A DNA stretch of 15,094 nucleotides, from NCBI GenBank assembly GCA_024277695.1, contig JAJRUR010000087.1, positions 1 to 15,094 on the forward strand, in the 5' to 3' direction. Under the pieces are notes generated by a model, which was given only the letters and a program-made list of their open reading frames with translations, did not search any database and was not told where the DNA came from. The DNA is from Bacteroidota bacterium (GTDB lineage: Bacteria > Bacteroidota > Bacteroidia > Chitinophagales > Saprospiraceae). Shown piece after piece: positions 1 through 8,500 of this stretch (within the stretch, counting starts at the first letter, position 1; each line of letters starts with the position of its first letter). The position numbers were made by a program, and so were the translations under genes.

Positions 1-2102
1 ATAAAGTCATTACCGAAAAACTCATCGATGAAATGGCATATTCAGGATTGATTTTTACAGATGCACTAGAGATGAAAGGAGTACTCAAACATTTTCCTCC
101 CGGCGAGATTGAAGTCAGAGCACTCCAAGCTGGGAATGATGTACTCGTATTGCCTTCGGATATAGACAAAGCCTTCAAAGAGATCAAAAAAGCAGTCCAA
201 ACGGGCAGGATTACTGAAAAGATGATAGAGATAAAAGTCAAAAAAATACTCATAGCAAAATACAGAATGGGGCTATATCAAAAACCGGAGATCGATCTAA
301 AGCAGGTAGTAGATAATCTGAATTCTCCTATGACGGATGCCCTTGTGCAGCAACTCTACGAACGGGCTCTCACTGTACTGGAAAACGATGACCGAATTCT
401 TCCTTTTGTAGATCTGAGCAGGACGCGCTATGCCTCCGTAGCTATAGGAGCACCTCCTGCCAATCCCTTTCAGAAAAGACTGGAGAGCTATACTTCCTTT
501 GAACATCATCGAATCCTACGCTCCGGAACTGCGCACGAACGCAATAATCTGCTGTCCGAATTAAGTAATTTTGATCGTGTCGTTGTCAGTATTCATAAGA
601 TGAGCCGTCATCCGAGTAAGCAATTTGGAATCACCGAATGGATACCGAAATTTATTAAAAAACTGCAGTCCAAGACTCAAGTAAGCGTGGTGCTGTTTGG
701 CAATCCTTATGCATTACAGTATCTGGATAGTATCCAACATATATTGGTCGCCTACGAAGAAAATGACATCACCCAAGATATCGCCGCTCAAGCTCTTTTC
801 GGTGCTCTACCTATAGATGGTCAACTACCGGTCAAAGCATCTGATCGCTTTGCTGTCTTTTCGGGACAAAAGATGAGCTCCCTTCGAAGGTTGGGTTTTG
901 CCATTCCTGAACAATACGATATGAGTAGTGATACGCTTCAGATGATTAATACGCTGATGCAAAAAATGATAAAAACAAAAGCGGCTCCCGGAGCAAGAGT
1001 ACTCGTAGTCAAAAATCGAAAAGTCGTTTATGATCAAGATTTTGGCCACCATACATATGCCAAAAAAAGAGCTGTCTCGCACAAGGATATCTTTGACCTT
1101 GCTAGTATCACCAAAGTAGCAGCAGCTACACTTAGTATCATGAAATTGGTAGATGAGGGCAAAGTAGATCTATACGATCCGATTGTGAACTATCTGCCCA
1201 AAATCGATACGACGAACAAAAGAAATCTTACACTGTATGATATTATGGCGCATCATGCAGGTCTCAAGCCATGGATTCCGTTCTACCTAAATACCCTGAC
1301 GGACAATAAAAAGAATCCAAGACCTTGTGATACGATATATCACAACCAAGTCGGGGGAGACTTTAGCTTGAAGGTCTGTAATGATATGTATATGTGTAGC
1401 TCATACGCCGACTCTATCTGGTACAAAATATATAACTCGGAGCTCCGACCCAATAACAACTACCGCTATAGTGACCTGGGTATGTATATGGTAGCAGATA
1501 TTGTAAAATCCTTGACAGGAATGTCCATAGATCGTTATGTAGAGGAGCAATTCTATAAACCGCTAGGGCTTAGAAGAACTACTTATAATCCAGCGAGTCG
1601 ATTCCCCGTCGATGAAATAGTGCCTACCGAAGAGGATCGATATTTTCGCTTTAAGCGCATACAGGGTTATGTGCATGATATGGGTGCAGCTATGTTAGGA
1701 GGTGTTTCCGGGCATGCCGGTCTTTATAGTACCGCCGGAGAGTTAGCTGTTATTTTTCAGATGTTGCTCAATCATGGTTATTATGGAGGCAAACAATATC
1801 TAAAACCGGAGACAGTTGATCTGTTTACTACACGGCACCAACGCTCTACGAGGCGCGGGATAGGTTTTGATATGAAAGAATTGGATACATTACGCACTCT
1901 TAATATGGCTCCGGAGGCATCGAGCCGATGTTTCGGACATTTGGGATTTACCGGAACTGCCGTTTGGGCAGATCCCGAATATGATCTCATCTTCGTGATG
2001 TTAGCCAATAGAACTTATCCTACTATGAAAAACAACAAATACGGCAAAGAGAATTACAGACCAAAAACCCAGTCTATTTGCTACAAAGCTCTAAAAAAAT
2101 AA
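1..2102 (+). CDS. GH3 beta-N-acetylhexosaminidase-like / serine hydrolase (beta-lactamase family) fusion, 5' truncated
   Basis: This is the C-terminal ~700 residues of a two-enzyme protein whose start lies before the window. The frame is open from base 3, so the ATG at 33 is internal. Numbered from that Met, residues 1-80 are the end of a GH3 (NagZ-like) barrel: the GLIFTDALEMKG motif carries the expected catalytic Asp10, followed by the AGNDVLVLPSD segment. Residues ~100-290 resemble the GH3 C-terminal domain. Residues ~300-685 are a class C beta-lactamase/DD-peptidase-type serine hydrolase with SxxK (Ser358, Lys361 in SITK), Tyr479 in YSD at the YxN position, and HLG at 636-638 in place of KTG. 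The family usually has an N-terminal signal, which is not visible here. Known GH3 and serine-hydrolase roles suggest cell-wall or glycan turnover in the envelope; the substrate is inferred. The HLG and YSD variants fit an esterase/peptidase rather than a true beta-lactamase. Confidence 0.88.
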   Translation, partial: KVITEKLIDEMAYSGLIFTDALEMKGVLKHFPPGEIEVRALQAGNDVLVLPSDIDKAFKEIKKAVQTGRITEKMIEIKVKKILIAKYRMGLYQKPEIDLKQVVDNLNSPMTDALVQQLYERALTVLENDDRILPFVDLSRTRYASVAIGAPPANPFQKRLESYTSFEHHRILRSGTAHERNNLLSELSNFDRVVVSIHKMSRHPSKQFGITEWIPKFIKKLQSKTQVSVVLFGNPYALQYLDSIQHILVAYEENDITQDIAAQALFGALPIDGQLPVKASDRFAVFSGQKMSSLRRLGFAIPEQYDMSSDTLQMINTLMQKMIKTKAAPGARVLVVKNRKVVYDQDFGHHTYAKKRAVSHKDIFDLASITKVAAATLSIMKLVDEGKVDLYDPIVNYLPKIDTTNKRNLTLYDIMAHHAGLKPWIPFYLNTLTDNKKNPRPCDTIYHNQVGGDFSLKVCNDMYMCSSYADSIWYKIYNSELRPNNNYRYSDLGMYMVADIVKSLTGMSIDRYVEEQFYKPLGLRRTTYNPASRFPVDEIVPTEEDRYFRFKRIQGYVHDMGAAMLGGVSGHAGLYSTAGELAVIFQMLLNHGYYGGKQYLKPETVDLFTTRHQRSTRRGIGFDMKELDTLRTLNMAPEASSRCFGHLGFTGTAVWADPEYDLIFVMLANRTYPTMKNNKYGKENYRPKTQSICYKALKK

Positions 2103-2201
2103 CCTGCGAAGCTGGTTTGTGCATTTAATATTGCCTTTGAAGAAGGATACTTATTGCATAAAAATATGTAACCAATTCGTCATCATTACGTCCTAAATGT
2201 A

Positions 2202-2882
2202 ATGCAATTACTTACTCAGATTACTCGACAGTTATATCCTACGGTTTGTGCAGCTTGTAATCAAGCTATAGCTAGTCGCAGAACTGATCTATGTGTGCAG
2301 TGTCACTATACACTTCCACTTACTGACCATTTCAGTCATCGGGATAATGAGTTTGAACGTCATTTTTGGGGTCGAATTCCGATACATTTTGGAGCAGCCT
2401 TGTTTGCCTATAGCCCAAACGACATTACGCAGCAGCTCATTCACCAAATAAAATATCACGGCAAAACACGCTTGGGACTGGCACTCGGCAGGTTACTAGG
2501 TCAGCAGCTCTGTCTATCTATGGATCCTAAGCCGGATCTCATCATTCCGGTACCACTTTCTGCTAGAAGAAGGACACAGCGCGGATACAATCAAGCAGCC
2601 CTTATCGCCAAAGGAGTCAGTCAGATACTACATAAGCCATGGAGAGAAGAGATCTTGGCAAAAGTGCAAGACACCGAAAGCCAAACAATAAAGTCACGCA
2701 CTCAGAGAGTAGAAAACATGGCAAAAGCCTTTAGACTGACCAATACGAATACTATTTTAGGGCGACACATATTACTAGTAGATGATGTGCTGACGACAGG
2801 AGCTACATTAGAGTCTTGTGCACAGCTATTCTTGCCTTATACGCATCAGATCAGTATGGTCACGCTAGCATATGGCAAGTAA
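2202..2882 (+). CDS. comF: ComF family protein (phosphoribosyltransferase-like)
   Basis: Complete 226-residue protein, a normal length for ComF/ComFC/GntX proteins. Two CxxC pairs near the N-terminus (Cys16/Cys19 and Cys31/Cys34) form the zinc-ribbon-like part. The middle holds the family block IPVPLSARRRTQRGYNQ. Residues 193-202 (VDDVLTTGAT) form the type I phosphoribosyltransferase PRPP-binding loop. In transformable bacteria ComF is a cytoplasmic helper in taking up single-stranded DNA; in many other genomes its role is unknown, so competence is not implied here. It starts 99 bp after the GH3/serine hydrolase gene on the same strand and could be read with it. No convincing Shine-Dalgarno precedes the ATG. 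An upstream ATG at 2198 is out of frame and followed at once by a stop. Confidence 0.92.
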   Translation: MQLLTQITRQLYPTVCAACNQAIASRRTDLCVQCHYTLPLTDHFSHRDNEFERHFWGRIPIHFGAALFAYSPNDITQQLIHQIKYHGKTRLGLALGRLLGQQLCLSMDPKPDLIIPVPLSARRRTQRGYNQAALIAKGVSQILHKPWREEILAKVQDTESQTIKSRTQRVENMAKAFRLTNTNTILGRHILLVDDVLTTGATLESCAQLFLPYTHQISMVTLAYGK

Positions 2883-2891
2883 TATGGATGT

Positions 2892-2917
2892 CTCGAATAG
2901 ATCAAAAGAGATTTGAG
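2892..2917 (+). terminator. Weak hairpin between convergent genes comF and rprY
   Basis: CTCGAAT (2892-2898) can pair with ATTTGAG (2911-2917), including one G-T pair, around a 12-base loop. It is followed by CGTTTTGG, so the U-run is short. It sits in the 68-bp space where comF and the response regulator converge, the right place for a terminator. The weak stem and tail keep this tentative. Confidence 0.25.
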
Positions 2918-2950
2918 CGTTTTGGATGAGCCGCTACAAGTCAAGTATCG

Positions 2951-3688
2951 TTAGTCTTTATTTTTATCTTTCTGCTCTTCTTCCACGACGCGTAATTGGA
3001 AGCCGTTTCCATGAATATTGACTATTTCGATATTGGCATCATCACTAAGGTATTTGCGCAGTTTGGTGACAAATACATCCATACTACGCGCTGTAAAATA
3101 ATTATCCTCACCCCAAATTTTGGTGAGTGCTTCTGTCCGAGTGAGTACATTATTGAGTTTTAGACAAAACAATCTAAGCAATTCTGCCTCTTTGGGTGAT
3201 AGTCTTTCTTTTTCTTCTGCTCCGTTTTTAGTAATTTTGAGTATTCTCAGCGGATAATTGAAGTGATATTTTCCAATATTAAACTCTTGCGTACCGTCCT
3301 CTTCTTCTTGTGATTTATTGACACGCTTAAGCACGGCCTGTATGCGGTAGAGGAGTTCTTCGGAGTTAAAAGGTTTGGAGATATAGTCGTCTGCTCCGAT
3401 TTTGAAGCCCTCGATGATATCGTCCTTCATGCTTTTGGCTGTGAGGAAGATAATAGGTATGTCCTGATTCTTTTTTCTGATTTCTTTAGCGAGTGTAAAC
3501 CCATCCATTTTGGGCATCATAACGTCAAAGATACATAGGTCGTATTGTCCTTTATTAAATAGGCTCAAACCTTCTAATCCATCCGTTCCCAAGACCACAT
3601 CAAAGTCATTCATGTCCAGGTAAGATCTCAGGACATCACCAAAATTTCGGTCATCCTCTACTAGTAAGATTTTTGTTCTATCGCTCAT
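2951..3688 (-). CDS. rprY: OmpR/PhoB-family response regulator, RprY type
   Basis: Complete 245-residue DNA-binding response regulator. The receiver domain (~5-120) has the acidic pocket Glu11-Asp12-Asp13, phospho-acceptor Asp55 in FDVMMPKMDGF, Thr83 in FLTAK, and Lys105 in SKPF. The C-terminal winged helix (~132-233) includes the segment DNYFTARSMDVFVTKLRKYL (195-214), which holds the recognition helix. Together with the IVNIHGNGF block this strongly resembles RprY of Bacteroides and Porphyromonas. The tail is rich in Glu and Lys. The start lies 9 bp after the stop of the kinase gene, so the two are surely co-transcribed and possibly translationally coupled. The Asp-to-DNA output logic is standard for the family. 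Target genes cannot be read from this window. Confidence 0.92.
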   Translation of the reverse strand: MSDRTKILLVEDDRNFGDVLRSYLDMNDFDVVLGTDGLEGLSLFNKGQYDLCIFDVMMPKMDGFTLAKEIRKKNQDIPIIFLTAKSMKDDIIEGFKIGADDYISKPFNSEELLYRIQAVLKRVNKSQEEEDGTQEFNIGKYHFNYPLRILKITKNGAEEKERLSPKEAELLRLFCLKLNNVLTRTEALTKIWGEDNYFTARSMDVFVTKLRKYLSDDANIEIVNIHGNGFQLRVVEEEQKDKNKD

Positions 3689-3697
3689 TTTTATAAT

Positions 3698-5137
3698 TTA
3701 ATTCGATTGTTTAAACGGTAAAAATACAAAAAATTGACTTCCTTTTCCCGGAGTACTTTGCACGCGTACCTGACCATGGTGTTTTTCGACGATAGTCTTG
3801 ACATAACTTAGCCCCAGACCAAACCCTTTTACATCATGTCGATTGCCGGTATGTACTCGATAAAACTTGTCAAAGATATATTTTTTTGCTTCGCTATTCA
3901 TCCCAATACCTTTGTCTTGTATTTCCAGCTCGATGCCGTTGGATATATTTTTTGTTTTTATCGTAATTTCAGGATTTTCGGGTGAGTATTTATTGGCATT
4001 GTCGAGTAGATTGTGAATGACATTGGATATGTGATTTTCATCTACTTCGATGATAGTTTGCTTAGCGTTTAGTTGGAGGTCAAGGCTTCCATTTCTACTT
4101 TCGATAAGCAGCTGAGCGTGCGTCACTGCCTTGCGGATGAGCTGATGTAGGTCGGTTTCGGTCAGTTTGAGTTGGAAGTCTCGTTTGTCTAGGAGTGCGA
4201 CTTGGAGTACTTTTTCTACCTGATTGAGCATACGAGTATTTTCTTCCTTGATGATATTGGCGAATCGTTCGATTTTTTCAGGACTGTTGATGATTCTACT
4301 GCTCTTGATCGAATCACTGGCGAGGGATATCGTAGCGATTGGGGTTTTAAATTCGTGGGTCATATTATTGATAAAATCTGTTTTGATTTCAGAAAGTTTT
4401 TTCTGTCTAAAAATAATATGGATAGCATAGGCAAAGCAGAACAAAGTCAGTAGGGTCAAAAATATTGAAGCGAGTACAGTTTTCCAAATATTTTTCCAAA
4501 AGACGGATACCTCATTGGGAAAATTTAACATCAATATGCCCGGTGATCCATATCCCGAAGTAAATAGATTGACAGTATATTTGTACATATTGAGTTCTTC
4601 GTCATCTAAGACAATACCTTTGGAATAATTGCCTTCATCATCCTTGACATAAGCAGTATAGTGACCGTCTTTGATGATAATACTTCGCTCGTTTTTGTCA
4701 TAAACGGCATACGAATAGTCTAGTGTTAGCCCTCGGTTTGAAAATTCTTCTGCTATGATATTATCGAGTTTTAGGGGATTGATTCGTTCGTCGAGTGATC
4801 CTTTGTTCATCATGCGCCAAATACTAAGTTGTTCAGCTTGGCGAGCGCGTAAGCTTAGATCTTGGAGTGTAGTATCGACATAAAAAAACGGTTTGCTCAA
4901 CATGATATCAAAAGACTTGCGACGGACTTTTGAGAGTGCTTGGATATTGGTCAATTCCAGTTCTTCATCTTGGATAAGTCTTTCTGCTACTTTATTAAGC
5001 GCTTCGTGGACTAAGTTTTTGAAGCGTTTTTCGTTTTCCTTGACTGCACCATTGATCCAATATAACTGTACGATGATGCTGCCTAAAATGGCAAAACTCA
5101 TTACAGCTATAATCATCCATAGTTTTGTCAGTTTCAT
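3698..5137 (-). CDS. rprX: Membrane sensor histidine kinase, RprX type
   Basis: Complete 479-residue histidine kinase, partner of the response regulator just downstream. TM1 spans ~7-29 and TM2 ~217-243. They flank a ~190-residue periplasmic sensor region with no recognisable ligand domain. The cytoplasmic part starts with HisKA, phospho-acceptor His261 in MTHEFKTPI. The HATPase domain shows the N box HNLLDNANKYS (375-385), G1 box DKGIGM (408-413), F box FDKFYR (422-427) and G2 box GFGLGL (438-443), all intact, so it should be catalytically active. The rprX name rests on the regulator's close likeness to RprY and the shared gene order, so it is less certain than the kinase call. A promoter-like sequence lies 22-51 bp upstream, separating expression from sprA. 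Confidence 0.9.
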   Translation of the reverse strand: MKLTKLWMIIAVMSFAILGSIIVQLYWINGAVKENEKRFKNLVHEALNKVAERLIQDEELELTNIQALSKVRRKSFDIMLSKPFFYVDTTLQDLSLRARQAEQLSIWRMMNKGSLDERINPLKLDNIIAEEFSNRGLTLDYSYAVYDKNERSIIIKDGHYTAYVKDDEGNYSKGIVLDDEELNMYKYTVNLFTSGYGSPGILMLNFPNEVSVFWKNIWKTVLASIFLTLLTLFCFAYAIHIIFRQKKLSEIKTDFINNMTHEFKTPIATISLASDSIKSSRIINSPEKIERFANIIKEENTRMLNQVEKVLQVALLDKRDFQLKLTETDLHQLIRKAVTHAQLLIESRNGSLDLQLNAKQTIIEVDENHISNVIHNLLDNANKYSPENPEITIKTKNISNGIELEIQDKGIGMNSEAKKYIFDKFYRVHTGNRHDVKGFGLGLSYVKTIVEKHHGQVRVQSTPGKGSQFFVFLPFKQSN

Positions 5138-5158
5138 CTTATTACTATTAGCAAGGCT

Positions 5159-5188
5159 AGAATATAAATTGCTTAAATAAGTGTCAAA
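5159..5188 (-). promoter_or_regulatory. Candidate Bacteroidota promoter for rprX-rprY
   Basis: On the - strand TTTG (5185-5188) is followed after 18 bases by TATATTCT (5159-5166). Compared with the phylum consensus TTTG ... TAnnTTTG, the -33 box is perfect and the -7 box differs at its last two bases. The transcript would start around 5150, leaving a short leader before the ATG at 5137. The spacer contains the repeat copy at 5167-5181, whose core CTTA-TT-TAAG is an inverted repeat that could be an operator. Confidence 0.35.
5167..5181. repeat. 15-bp direct repeat, copy 1
   Basis: AATTGCTTAAATAAG on the + strand, identical to 5429-5443. It fills most of the spacer of the candidate kinase promoter and contains the imperfect palindrome CTTA-TT-TAAG as read on the - strand. 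A 15-base exact match within 262 bp is unlikely by chance, though the AT-rich setting raises the odds somewhat. Confidence 0.6.
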
Positions 5189-5421
5189 TAATGGTTATCT
5201 GCGGATATAGTTATTATAAAATCCGGATAACCGAGATTGTCCATAATGGGTTCGATATGAGGCTGTACGGCCGCTAAGTAGTATGGCTTAATATCTTTAG
5301 TCATCCTTATTCATACTATAAACCCAATGATTTGTTCTGCTTGCAACCGATATAATGTTTTGTCTTTTCCTTCTAAAATCGATGTTTGATCAACCTTGTT
5401 TGCTATTCGTTTTTGCAATTT

Positions 5422-5451
5422 AAAATTTAATTGCTTAAATAAGATAGCAAT
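5422..5451 (-). promoter_or_regulatory. Second promoter-like arrangement around repeat copy 2
   Basis: On the - strand ATTG (5448-5451), 18 bases, then TAAATTTT (5422-5429). The -7-like box matches TAnnTTTG except at the last base, and the -33-like box has one mismatch. Most of the spacer is the repeat copy at 5429-5443. It would read toward the small frame at 5304 and the kinase. The AT-rich context makes chance matches likely. Confidence 0.2.
5429..5443. repeat. 15-bp direct repeat, copy 2
   Basis: Exact second copy of AATTGCTTAAATAAG, 262 bp from the first and in the same orientation. It abuts the inverted repeat at 5415-5434. Confidence 0.6.
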
Positions 5452-5509
5452 GGGTAAAGGTAGTTACAATAAAGGATATTTTAGTACTTCTTATAGGTAT
5501 ATCTATTCA

Positions 5510-8500
5510 TTACTGCAACTTAAATCTAAAGTTGATTCCTCCGCGAGTTCTAACAGTTGGAGCACTATCGCTGGTATAAGGTCGCGTGCTATTGTATTCA
5601 AAGAATAATCTTAAGGTTAGATTTTTATTGATATCATAATCTATAGTCGGCTCGATTCTAAGAGTTTTTTGGCCTCGAGACGGTTGGGGATCGGTACCGG
5701 TATCGAGTTCGTGCGTGATGGTGAGGTCGTCTCTAAATGAGACATCAAAAGCCAGGACTAGATCACTACCTTTTTTCTTTTCTTTTTTTCTTCTTTTTTT
5801 CTTAGGTCCTATCTTACCGCCTTTGTTATTAATATCATCAGCGGCATCACGTAGTTTTTTGTCGAGTTCTTCTTCTTCTTTTCTTTTTTGGCGGCTTTTG
5901 CGTTTTCTTGTTCTTTTGGTGCCGGCATCAAACTGCAAGAAGCCAATACGGACATTTTTAATAGTATGTCCAAACCCAAAGGTAAAGTCTGTAGATTTGG
6001 TCTCTCGGACCTCACCGGATTCTCTCAAACTAAGCGTAATGCGTCTGGATTTTTTGTAATTTAGGCGAATATTCGCTCCGGTCTTAGTAGTCATATCTAT
6101 GCCGAGTAAGGGCGAAAATTGTTCTTGGATGTCGATATTTGGGATATCCAAAACTGAAAAGAAATTTTGTGTAATTCTATTTCTATTTACTTCGGCGAAA
6201 CGGAGGTTGGGGTCAGGGACGAAGTCAAAGTTAGAATTATAGCTATTGATGGTAAAGTTAGAGCCATAGCCATGGGTGACCGCTATTTGATTGAATACAT
6301 TCTTTAAAAAAGAGAAGGTTTTGGATGCGTCCCACCGGAGATTCCAATTAGGTCTAGGGGCTACCTTAAATACATCGAGGTCTATTTGATTGGGATCTTG
6401 GTCTGTATATGCGGCCAAAAATGAAGGAATGACAACATCTACCTGTAACCTACCGAATCCATCTACATATTCAGGACCGTCTAGAGGATGTACTTCCGTA
6501 ATGCCATTTATCGTGCCCAATCTTTTGGATATGAGGGTCCGATTAGCAGCAAATTGATCAAAAACATCACGCACGTTGCGCCCAAAAAGGGTATTTGCCA
6601 TAAAATAGGATACGGTATAGCTCCCGATGTCTCGAGGGTTTTCGCTACGCCATTCACTTCCGTTTTGTTTTTTAAAGTTTTCTGTATGCGTATTTTGAGC
6701 TGTTTTTTTCCAGTTGAGATCAATTTTGAGATCTTTAAATGGTTCAAGACTTATTCGCAAGTCAGTGTTTTCTCGATCAGAAAGTAAAAACTGTTCGTTG
6801 AGTTCGATATTATCTGTAATCCATCCTTTCTGCTGTGCCACATCAAAGAGCCATGACTGATCCGGTTGCAAACCAAGTATGTAGCCGACACCAGGAGCAG
6901 TTAGCTCCTCACCCAATCCAAAGTATTCCGGTTCCGGTGTAAAACCGGGTACGTACGATCTAAAATCTCTAGTATAGTTAAATTGGATTTTTCGCAGAGA
7001 GAGTAATGGTCTGACAAAAAGTTTTTCTATTGTAGAAATCGGTCTCTCTCCTTTTTTCTTTTTCTTTTTTTCTTTTTTATCTCCTTTTTTTCCGGATGTT
7101 TTTGGAGGTTTTTCATCCTTGGCAGATTTATTTTTTTTGTTTTCGTCGTCTATCGCAGACGCTCCTCCCCTTTTTTTACGAGCACTTGTTTTTTTATTGG
7201 GATTTTCGAGTCGCTTGAGGTACTTGGATTTTTTGTACAGCTTCGTAAAGTTCATATCGACTGTAGCTGTTCTTTTTTGATTGTTTTGGATTGTATTGCC
7301 TAGAAACAATACGTTTTGGGATGCTGCATTCCAGTCGTATCCTGCTGCATAGGATGCTCGAGCATTGATAAAGTCCAAATAAGGCAGATATTTTAGCGGA
7401 AGCGTATAATTGGCATCAATGGTGTGGCTGTAGTTCTTGGTTCGCCCGAAATTTTTCAAGTTGGACCAAATACTATCCTTTCTTACTTCTGCTCTTGATA
7501 GAGGATCGTTCGGAAATTGGTCCACTAAATCCTGTTCGTTTGGTTCATCGACGATTCCTCTATTGGTGGCATTGTAGGATAGTTTTAGTGATTTGGTAAG
7601 ATCCCATCTCATGTTATAATTGCGATCCCAATTAAAGAATTTGTTAAAATACATTCGATTAGGCAGTGATCGATATTGGATGGAACCGAACCTTCGGTCG
7701 ACACTAGTACCAAAAGAAAAGTTATTAGGTATTGGGTTGAGATTGATTTCGCGCATCCATCTGAGCATTTTTGATTTTTTCTTAATCAACTTTTTGAATG
7801 GGCTTATGGGTAATCCTTTAAAATTATAATTGTAGTTGAGTCCTGCTCTGGTAGTGGTTTGTTCGTCGCTAGCGACTACCGGATTATGTTTTAGTTCTTT
7901 GGCTACAGAATAGGAAACTGAGACATTGGATGGGCTCCAAGGTTTAGGTTTTTTCTTTCCGGATCCTTCGATACGAACGTTGGTAAAGTTAAAGGAAGTG
8001 ATACGCTCATAATTAATTGCTCTATCTTTGATTTCTTTTTTCTTTACGGGATCCGGCTCGCCTTCGAGTTTGGTTTTGAACTCCACATCTTCGTCATAAG
8101 GATCAAAAAGGGGTGATCGTTGAGCAACGGAATATTGCGCATAAAACGGAATTTTGATGCCTAAAGATTTGGGGAAGAACTTACCGATCTCCAGATTAGT
8201 GGTCAGGTCATATCCGAGGATATCCTCTCGCTGTCTTTGATAGACGGATTGGTCTATTCCACCATAACCGATACCGCTATAGTTGAGTGCAGCACCTACT
8301 GATCCCAGATCTGCTAACTGAGCGTCCATTCTCACCAAGCCTGCCATACCTCCGCGTTCATCGATGCCGGAGACTCTGAGTTCGTTTGCCCATACATTGA
8401 TACAGGTGTTTTGCGTGGCATCTGTTTTTGACCGGACACCGATCATGATATTGCGGGCATCTGCAAGGTTAGGGAGTCCGACTACTCGGATATTGGGATT

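Larger units (their letters stand above)
5173..5463 (-). pseudogene. Short reading frame broken by one in-frame TGA; unrecognised
   Basis: Read on the - strand, one frame stays open for 97 codons apart from a single TGA at 5311-5313. The upstream part (50 codons, no ATG) ends EQIIGFIV. The downstream part contains MTKDIKPYYLAAVQPHIEPI and ends SADNHYLTLI at 5173. An ATG at 5304 lies 6 bp after the TGA, so the last 43 codons could be a separate small protein. The codons and residue mix look protein-like, yet I recognise no family. It may be a decayed gene, a real 43-residue protein just upstream of the kinase, or chance. The upstream half overlaps the second 15-bp repeat copy, which argues against that half being fully functional coding sequence. 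Confidence 0.25.
5138..5509. other. 372-bp gap between sprA and the histidine kinase gene
   Basis: This AT-rich space lies downstream of sprA and upstream of the kinase. It has no confident gene. It contains a TGA-interrupted - strand frame (5173-5463), two exact copies of a 15-bp sequence (5167-5181 and 5429-5443), two promoter-like arrangements reading toward the kinase, and a 6-bp inverted repeat GCAATT/AATTGC (5415-5434). I found no strong Rho-independent terminator after sprA. Confidence 0.6.

Noticed and set aside
33..35. ATG at 33 as the start of the GH3/serine hydrolase gene
   Set aside because: The frame is open to the window edge and the codons before it (KVITEKLIDE) continue the GH3 fold. 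The catalytic Asp is only 10 residues in, so the barrel must begin upstream.
2101..2117. Hairpin at the stop of the GH3/serine hydrolase gene (AACCTGC...GCTGGTT)
   Set aside because: The stem has a T-T mismatch and a 3-base loop, and no U-run follows. It is too weak to call a terminator.
5311..5313. TGA in the gap frame as a selenocysteine or reassigned codon
   Set aside because: TGA ends ruvA normally here, so the code is standard. No selenocysteine-type hairpin or selenoprotein motif is visible after it.
5715..6059. Hydrophobic + strand frame of 114 codons opposite sprA
   Set aside because: It is the reverse complement of the Lys-rich insert B (AAA/AAG read as TTT/CTT gives Phe and Leu). 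It is a shadow of sprA, not a membrane protein gene.
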